In this document: one piece after another, positions 57,063-64,000 of the stretch
How positions within the stretch are numbered: the first letter of the stretch is position 1
Layout of the letters: each line of letters begins with the position of its first letter
NCBI RefSeq assembly: GCF_011090165.1
Contig: NZ_JAADJT010000016.1
Location: 1-64,000 of the forward strand
Direction: 5' to 3'
DNA length: 64,000 nucleotides
Origin: Duganella aceris
GTDB lineage: Bacteria > Pseudomonadota > Gammaproteobacteria > Burkholderiales > Burkholderiaceae_D
Program-made: the position numbers and the translations under genes
Notes under the pieces: generated by a model
Database searches by the model: none
What the model saw: the letters and a program-made list of their open reading frames with translations, nothing else
What the model was told of the DNA's origin: nothing

Positions 57063-59066
57063 TTACTGCTGCGCCGGCGGCGGGCCGTCTTGCACCGGCG
57101 GCTGCACCGATTGCGGGGTCACGCCCTGGGTCGGCGGCAGCGGCGCCGGCTGCGTTTCGGACAGCGGCGTGGCCTGCACCGGCGATGGCGTGGCGGCCGG
57201 CGACGGCACGGCCAGCGGCACCGCCGTCGGCGCAGGGGCGGACACCGGCGCGGACACCGACGCTGGCAGCGCGCCCGGCGGCGGCGGCAAAGCCACCGTC
57301 GCGCGCGGTGTGAAGTCCGGGCGGCGGCGGAAGCTCGCTTCGGTACCGGCCGAGAACTCCGATACATTCGCTTCCGGACGCTGCACATTGCGGATCAGGT
57401 GCGGCGTGATCGACAGCACGATCTCGGTTTTTTGATTGTCGTCGCGCTGGCTCCCGAACAAGCGGCTGATGATCGGCAGTTCGCTGAAGCCCGGGATCTT
57501 GTTCGACGAATTGCGCTCCTCGTTGTTGATCAAGCCCGCCAGCACCTGGTTCTCGCCATCCTTCAGCTGCAGCATGGTGGATGCCTGGCGCGTGCCCAGT
57601 TGATAGGCGGTGGTGCCGTTCTTGGTGGTTACGGTGCTGACCAGGTTGCTGACCTCCAGCTGCATGCGGATCGCCACCTCGTTGTTCAGGTAGATGGTCG
57701 GCTCGGCGTTCAGCGTCAGGCCGACGTCGACATAGGTCACCGAATCGCTGGCGAAGCCGCCCACGCCCGACGACACGGTGCTGGTGATCACCGGCAGCTT
57801 GTCGCCGATGACGATCTTGGCTTTTTCCTTGTTGCGCACGCGGATGCGCGGATTGGCCAGCAGGTTGGAGTCGGCGTCGTTCTTGTTGGCGTTGATCGAC
57901 AACTGCGCGCCGGTGACGCCGATGGTGCGCTGGTTCAGGTTGTTCAGGTCGCGCACCGTGATGCCGGTGCCGCCCGAGGTGGACAGCGGCGAGAAGCCCA
58001 GCGTGGTCGGCCACACCACGCCCAGGTCCATCAGGCGCGATCGCTTGACCTCCAGGATCTCCACCTCCAGCATCACCTCCGGTTCCGGCGCGTCCTGCAG
58101 GTTGATCAGGCGCTCGGCCAGGCGGATCGCTTCAGGGCTGTCGCGCACGATGATCAGGTTGAGTTTTTCGTCGACCACCACGTCGCGCGACTTCAGGATG
58201 GTCTTCAGCGTGTTGGCCACCAGCTTGGCCTCGGCGTTCGCCAGGAAGAAGGTCTTGACCGTCATCTCCTGGTATTCCTTCAGCTTGGCCGCGACATTGG
58301 GGTAGATCAGGATGGTGTTGGCGTCCATGACCTGCTGCTCCAGCTGATTGGTCAGCAGCAGGAAGTAGATCGCCGATTCGACGGTGCTGTTCTTCAGCAG
58401 CACCGTGGTTTTCTGGTCGGTCTTGACGTCTTTGTCGAACACGAAGTTGAGGCCAGAGCGGCGCGAGATCACTTCGAACACCTGCTTCAGCGGCGCGTCG
58501 CGGAACTCGATCGAGATCGGCTGCTTGTAGGTCTTGGCCAGGCCCGACTCCACCGCCGGCGGCGCGGCCTTCTCGACCGCCTCGCGCAGCATCGCGCGCG
58601 CCTTCTCGTTGGCCGGCGTCTCGGTCAGCACGGCATTGAGCTTTTGCCGGGCCAGTTCGTACTCGCCCTTGTTCAGGTGTTGCGCGGCGGCGGCCATCAG
58701 CTTGGTCTGGCGCTCGTCGCGTTCCAGCGCGCGCATGCCGGCGCGGGCGCGTTCGTTCTGCGGATCGAGGCCCAGCGCGCGGCGATAGCCCTGCTCCGCC
58801 TGGTCGGCACGGCCCTCTGCCTGGTCGCGCTCCGCCGTGTCCAGCAGGCGCTGGGTGGCGCGGTCGCGCGCGCGCAGGTAGGCCGCGCGGTATTCCGCGT
58901 TGCCCGGATCGGCGGCCACCGCCTCCTGGTATCTGGACAGACCCGCTTCGAGCTGGTTCTTGGCGATCAAGTCATTGCCGTCGCGGTAGGCCAGTTGCGC
59001 GGCGCAGCCGCTGAGCAGGACCGCCAGCAGAATCGGCACGCTCACGTTTTTCAAATGACTAGCCAT
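57063..59066 (-). CDS. Secretin with N-terminal TPR region, GspD/PilQ family lipoprotein
   Basis: Outer-membrane secretin of 667 aa. Lipoprotein signal MASHLKNVSVPILLAVLLSGC; TPR-like helices (about 35-185); STN/N0 domain (PISIEFRDAPLKQVFEVISRRSGLNFVFD); secretin N domain (TFFLANAEAKLVANTLKTIL); core secretin (LEVEILEV, ITSTVSSGVGGF, TYVDVGLTLNAEP, VLAGLINNEE, PIISRLFGS, LSITPHLI). A Pro/Ala/Val-rich tail (about 575-667) follows. I start at ATG 59066, overlapping the upstream stop by one base (TGATG). Confidence 0.93.
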   Translation of the reverse strand: MASHLKNVSVPILLAVLLSGCAAQLAYRDGNDLIAKNQLEAGLSRYQEAVAADPGNAEYRAAYLRARDRATQRLLDTAERDQAEGRADQAEQGYRRALGLDPQNERARAGMRALERDERQTKLMAAAAQHLNKGEYELARQKLNAVLTETPANEKARAMLREAVEKAAPPAVESGLAKTYKQPISIEFRDAPLKQVFEVISRRSGLNFVFDKDVKTDQKTTVLLKNSTVESAIYFLLLTNQLEQQVMDANTILIYPNVAAKLKEYQEMTVKTFFLANAEAKLVANTLKTILKSRDVVVDEKLNLIIVRDSPEAIRLAERLINLQDAPEPEVMLEVEILEVKRSRLMDLGVVWPTTLGFSPLSTSGGTGITVRDLNNLNQRTIGVTGAQLSINANKNDADSNLLANPRIRVRNKEKAKIVIGDKLPVITSTVSSGVGGFASDSVTYVDVGLTLNAEPTIYLNNEVAIRMQLEVSNLVSTVTTKNGTTAYQLGTRQASTMLQLKDGENQVLAGLINNEERNSSNKIPGFSELPIISRLFGSQRDDNQKTEIVLSITPHLIRNVQRPEANVSEFSAGTEASFRRRPDFTPRATVALPPPPGALPASVSAPVSAPAPTAVPLAVPSPAATPSPVQATPLSETQPAPLPPTQGVTPQSVQPPVQDGPPPAQQ

Positions 59067-59620
59067 CAGTCGAATACTCCAATGTTGATCTGTTGTAGCT
59101 GGTTCAAAGGCAGGTAGGTCACGGACATCAACGGTGGCGCGATGCGCTCCACGCGGTAGGTGCCGTCGATGACGGTTTGATTGCGGACCACGTAGGTCTT
59201 GTCGGCGCGCGCCAGGTACACTTCCCATGCGCCGTCCGCCACGGCCTTGCCGATGTAGGCGAACGGCAGCGGCGGCGCCATCGGCGGCGGCGGCGCCGCG
59301 AGCACGGCGGATGCGGGCGGGGCCGGCGGCGGCGGTGGATTCCAGTTCTGGCCGAGGAACACGCCCTCGCCCGAGGCGAACGCCGCCTCGCCGGCTTCGC
59401 CAATCAATTCGGCGCGCGGCCGCAGCCGCAGGATGGCCACTTCGGCTTGAGGTTTGACTGCGTCCTTGCCGGCGCGGGCCGGCGCGGCGGTCGGCGCATT
59501 GGCGGCCGCGCCGCGCGCCACCGGTTCGGCGATATCGGAAGACGGCGCGCTGTCGCCGAACAGCACCAGGCCGGCCGCGCCCACCAGCGCCACCGCCATC
59601 GCGATCTGATAAGGCTTCAT
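59066..59620 (-). CDS. PilP/GspC-like periplasmic linker protein
   Basis: Protein of 184 aa with one N-terminal membrane segment (MKPYQIAMAVALVGAAGLVLFG), a Pro/Ala-rich linker (about 90-115, NPPPPPAPPAS) and a C-terminal beta domain (FAYIGKAVADGAWEVYLARADKTYVVRNQTVIDGTYRVERI...). This layout is that of the PilP/GspC homology-region proteins that link the inner-membrane platform to the secretin. Its genes lie between a PilO-like gene and the secretin, which supports that role. Sequence similarity is too weak for a firm name. Confidence 0.68.
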   Translation of the reverse strand: MKPYQIAMAVALVGAAGLVLFGDSAPSSDIAEPVARGAAANAPTAAPARAGKDAVKPQAEVAILRLRPRAELIGEAGEAAFASGEGVFLGQNWNPPPPPAPPASAVLAAPPPPMAPPLPFAYIGKAVADGAWEVYLARADKTYVVRNQTVIDGTYRVERIAPPLMSVTYLPLNQLQQINIGVFD

Positions 59621-60168
59621 GGCTCGCCGTCCTTCAGGTACAAGGTGAAACGCAGCCGCGCTTCGACCGTGGCGTCGGCGATGGTCTCACGGCGGAAGCC
59701 GACTTCGTCGAGCGAAGCGAACGGCATCTGGCCCAGCGCCTGCATCGAGAACTGCCAGATCGACTGGTACGGTCCCTTCACCGGCAGGATGATCTGATAG
59801 GTGCTGACGCGGCTGGCCTTGTCGTAGGCGGCCTTGTATTCGCCCTGGCTCAGGATCAGCTTCGATTTGGCGGCCAGGTCGAACAGCACCTTGACCTGCT
59901 GCTCGGCGTAGCGCTTCTCGCCAAGCACCTGGTAGAACTCGGCCAGGTTCTGGTTGGCCGACGGCGGTGGCGGCGGCGCCACCAAGGTCGCCGGCGACGG
60001 CAGCGGCCGGGCCAGCAACCGCGCCTGCGCCGCGCGCTGCGGCAGCAGCCAGGCCCACGCCGCGACGCCGGCCGCGCACAGGACGATGGCGACGCAGGCC
60101 GGCGCGCCGATGCGCTGCAGCAGCAGGCGCGCGCGCAAGGCCAGGACCGCCGCGTTGATATCGTTCAT
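59617..60168 (-). CDS. PilO-like inner-membrane assembly protein
   Basis: Protein of 183 aa with one membrane segment (about 20-45), a Pro-rich stretch (PPPPPSANQNLAEFYQVL) and a ferredoxin-like C-terminal half ending VEARLRFTLYLKDGEP. Size, topology and position after the PilN-like gene match PilO/GspM. ATG 60168, with GGGTGG upstream, is preferred over ATG 60180; it gives a 4-bp overlap with the PilN-like gene. Confidence 0.72.
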   Translation of the reverse strand: MNDINAAVLALRARLLLQRIGAPACVAIVLCAAGVAAWAWLLPQRAAQARLLARPLPSPATLVAPPPPPSANQNLAEFYQVLGEKRYAEQQVKVLFDLAAKSKLILSQGEYKAAYDKASRVSTYQIILPVKGPYQSIWQFSMQALGQMPFASLDEVGFRRETIADATVEARLRFTLYLKDGEP

Positions 60169-60710
60169 CGCGCCACCCATGTCGCCTCCAGCTGGAAGCG
60201 CAAGGGCCGGTTCGGATCCTGCTCGTTGATTTCGTGGCGCGTCAGTATCACGGCGCTGAAGGACTCCTGCTGCTTCAACTCCGCGACGTAGTCCACCATC
60301 TCGTCGCTGGTCCTGGTCTCGGCGGTGATCTTCAGGATTTGCTTGCGCGGATCAGGCTCCATCGCCACCAGCGCCACGCCGCGCGGCGTGGCGGCCGCCA
60401 CCGCGTCCTGCAACTCGCGCCACGGCAGGTTCAATTGCATCACGGCGCCGTTGACGAACACCGCCTGCTCCGGCGGGATCGCGACCCGCGCCACCTCCAC
60501 AGGCCGCGCCGACATCGCCGCCACGCGCTCCTGCAGATGGCGCACTTGGCGCTCGCGCTCATGCCGCTGCTCGGCCAGTCGCCAGCCGCCGAAGGCCGCG
60601 CCCACGCACAGCAGCAAGCCGATGCCGGCCAGCGCCAGCAGCGCCGGATGGGTATGGAACAAGGTGCGGCGCAGGCTGCGCGGCGCGAAGTCGATGTGCA
60701 TGGATTTCAT
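60165..60710 (-). CDS. PilN-like inner-membrane assembly protein
   Basis: Protein of 181 aa. A short cytoplasmic N-terminus MKSMHIDFAPRSLRRTLFHTHP resembles the INL-type motif region of PilN, though the canonical sequence is not kept. One membrane segment (about 24-42), a coiled coil (EQRHERERQVRHLQERVAAM) and a periplasmic ferredoxin-like domain follow. It overlaps the neighbours on both sides by 4 bp. A much longer frame upstream is a shadow of the PilM-like gene. Confidence 0.75.
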   Translation of the reverse strand: MKSMHIDFAPRSLRRTLFHTHPALLALAGIGLLLCVGAAFGGWRLAEQRHERERQVRHLQERVAAMSARPVEVARVAIPPEQAVFVNGAVMQLNLPWRELQDAVAAATPRGVALVAMEPDPRKQILKITAETRTSDEMVDYVAELKQQESFSAVILTRHEINEQDPNRPLRFQLEATWVAR

Positions 60711-61478
60711 GCCGCTCCCCCACCGATCGCCGCGCACGGGATGTAGGCCGCGCCGCCGGCCGGCTTGGTCCAGTCGGCCGGCGCCGCGCCGCATACCTGC
60801 AGCAGCTCGGGCGCGGCCAGGTCCAGCAGCAGCGCTTCGCGTTGCAGCGTTTGCGTCAGCCAGTACTGATCGGCGCCGTGCGGTATCGGCAGCGGACGGA
60901 TGGCGCGCACGCCCTCGCCCTCGGCGTCGATCGCCGCCAGCGTCAGCAGGTTGTCGTGCACCACGCCGAACCACGCGCCCTGCCTGATGCCGCGCCGGTT
61001 GCGGTTCCACGCGCCGACGAAGCGCGGCGCGATGCCGACGATGGCCAGCCTGAATTCCTGCGCCACCAGCTGCAGCGCGGCCAGCAAGGTGTGCGGCACG
61101 GCGGCGGCGAAGAACGGTTCGGTCGCGTTCCAGTCGGCCGAGATGCGCCATGCCGACGGCGGCTCGCCGTACAGCGACTGGAAGCGCAGGCCGGCCGCCG
61201 CCTCCATGTCCGCCATGCGGGCGGCGCCCGGCGGCGGCGTCACGCGCCACAGGCGCGTCAGCTCGTCGGCCAGCGTGAAGCTGACCGGCCAGCCGCCGAC
61301 TTCGAGCTCGCCCAGCAGCGCGCGCAAGGCGTTGGCGATGGCGTCGAAGGGATGCTCGCCCGACGGCGCGATGGCCTGCGCCGCCAGCTGCGTCGGCGCC
61401 GCCCCGCCCCAGCGGCCGACGCGCCGCACCGCGACCGCATGGGCCGCGACGTCGATGCGCAGCGATTGTCCGATGGCT

Positions 61479-61486
<8 letters not shown>
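60707..61486 (-). CDS. PilM/GspL-like cytoplasmic actin-fold protein
   Basis: Protein of 259 aa without membrane segments. Position (between GspE and the PilN-like protein) and length fit a reduced PilM. Recognisable motifs are few: LRIDVAAHAVAVRRV at the start may be the phosphate-1 loop of an actin fold, and WFGVVHDNLLTLAAIDAEG a second strand pair. It overlaps gspE by 8 bp. The name rests mainly on context. Confidence 0.65.
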
Positions 61487-63154
<1,668 letters not shown>

Positions 63155-63158
<4 letters not shown>

Positions 63159-64000
63159 GACATGTCTCCCGCCAGATCGAAGATCGGCATATACAGCAGC
63201 ACCACGATGGCGCCGACCACCAGGCCGATGGCGGCCATCAGCAGCGGTTCGAAGGTGCGCGTGAAGCGTTCGATCCAGCGGCTGATTTCGCCGTCGTAGA
63301 ACGCCGCCGACTGGGTCAGCATCGGCCCCATGTCGCCGGTGCGCTCGCCGACGCGCAGCATGCGCAGCGAGATCGGCGTGGTCAGTTGATTGGCCTCGAA
63401 CGCGGTCGACAGCGGCAGGCCCGATTCGATCGCGCCGCGCGCCGCCTGCAGGTTGCGGCGGATGCCGGCCGAGACCATGCCCTGCACCGTCTCGATCGCG
63501 TGCACGATGGTGATGCCGCCTTCGCTGAGCATACCCAGCGTCAGGTAGAGCCGCGACAGTTCATAGATGCGCACCCGCTCGCCGATGCCGGGCAGACGAC
63601 CCAGCAGGCGGCCGATGCCGCCGTTGGCCAGCGCGTGCCGCACGCCCAGCACCAGCGCCGCCAGCACCGTGGCGATGCCGCCCAACAGCAGGGTCGGATG
63701 GGCGCCGGCGAACTGGCCCCAGTTGAGCATCTGCTGCGACAGCCACGGCAGGTTGCGGCCGGCGCCCTGGTACACCTCGGCGAAGCGCGGCACCACGTAG
63801 CCGATCAGGAACATGCTGACGCCGCCGCCGACCAGCAGCAGGATGCACGGATAGATCGCGGCCGAGACCAGCTTGGCGCGCACCACGTCGATGCGCTGCT
63901 GGTAGTCGATGAAACGGGACAAAGAGCGCGGCAGGTCCGAGGTGCCCTCGGCCGCCTTGACGATGCCGATGTACAGCGGCGGGAACAGTTCCGGCTGCTC
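63155..64000 (-). CDS. GspF/PilC-type inner-membrane platform protein, 5' part cut by the window edge
   Basis: The C-terminal 281 codons of a GspF-type protein are visible; the frame stays open to the right edge (FPPLYIGIVKAAEGTSDLPRSLSRFIDY...), so the ATG at 63922 is internal. Three membrane segments (near MLFLIGYVV, LLGGIATVLAAL and LLMAAIGLVVGAIVVLLYMP) and the repeated cytoplasmic motif LRMLRVGERTGDMGPML are typical. It forms the platform on which GspE works. About 120 N-terminal residues should lie outside. Confidence 0.92.

Overview
The window is high-GC chromosomal DNA from a betaproteobacterium. Gene content and order point to Burkholderiales, most likely Oxalobacteraceae (Massilia/Duganella/Janthinobacterium group). 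The supporting signs are the partial 16S sequence, a beta-type trimeric porin, a CysI-DUF934-CysH-CysD-CysN cluster, the AcnD/PrpF version of the methylcitrate cycle, and an FxDxF-type PEP-CTERM protein. No sequence search was run, so family calls rest on motifs and layout seen directly.

Layout: 1-615 holds the 5' end of a 16S gene running off the left edge on the minus strand, its leader and two tandem rRNA promoters. 616-3978 encodes a LytS-type kinase with a LytTR regulator, then an orphan PAS kinase. 3988-5892 has a porin and a methyltransferase. 5910-13048 is the sulfate assimilation locus: cysB divergent from cysI, DUF934, cysH, cysD, cysN and a SUMT for siroheme. 13097-22601 has mixed housekeeping genes (glutamine cyclotransferase, LysR plus lipocalin-like protein, CbiX chelatase, lptF/lptG, pepA, small hypotheticals, exonuclease III). 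22598-25855 is one large five-PAS GGDEF/EAL protein. 26021-37646 is a propionate module: prpB-prpC-acnD-prpF-prpE, then DUF485 and an ActP-type symporter, driven from a sigma-54 promoter and controlled by divergent prpR. 37751-46374 has a hydrolase, a second LytS/LytTR pair, an ABC permease without an ATPase and a tricorn-like S41 peptidase. 46645-54694 has clpA/clpS, a cold-shock gene, a decayed REP-associated transposase (RAYT) element, icd, rluE, rpsT and murJ. 54758-64000 has a PEP-CTERM protein next to an operon that mixes type II secretion parts (GspD/E/F, pseudopilins) with PilM/N/O-like parts; it runs off the right edge.

How the parts work together: sulfate is activated by CysDN, reduced by a 4Fe-4S APS-type CysH and then by a sirohaem sulfite reductase. 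The SUMT at 12287 and CbiX at 16008 supply two of the three sirohaem steps. Propionyl-CoA is made by PrpE and turned over by the methylcitrate cycle, with uptake probably by the ActP-type symporter.

The most unusual structures are: (1) a 90-bp perfect palindrome at 40403-40492 that supplies the stop codon of an ABC permease; (2) an 827-bp RAYT element at 49853-50679 with 24-bp inverted ends that share the GGGGTCAG core with that palindrome, and whose transposase has a stop codon at what looks like its catalytic tyrosine; (3) the hybrid secretion/pilus operon, with an atypical last pseudopilin; (4) several regulatory repeats upstream of cysI, icd, prpB/prpR and a LysR gene; (5) prpR and murJ, which look leaderless.
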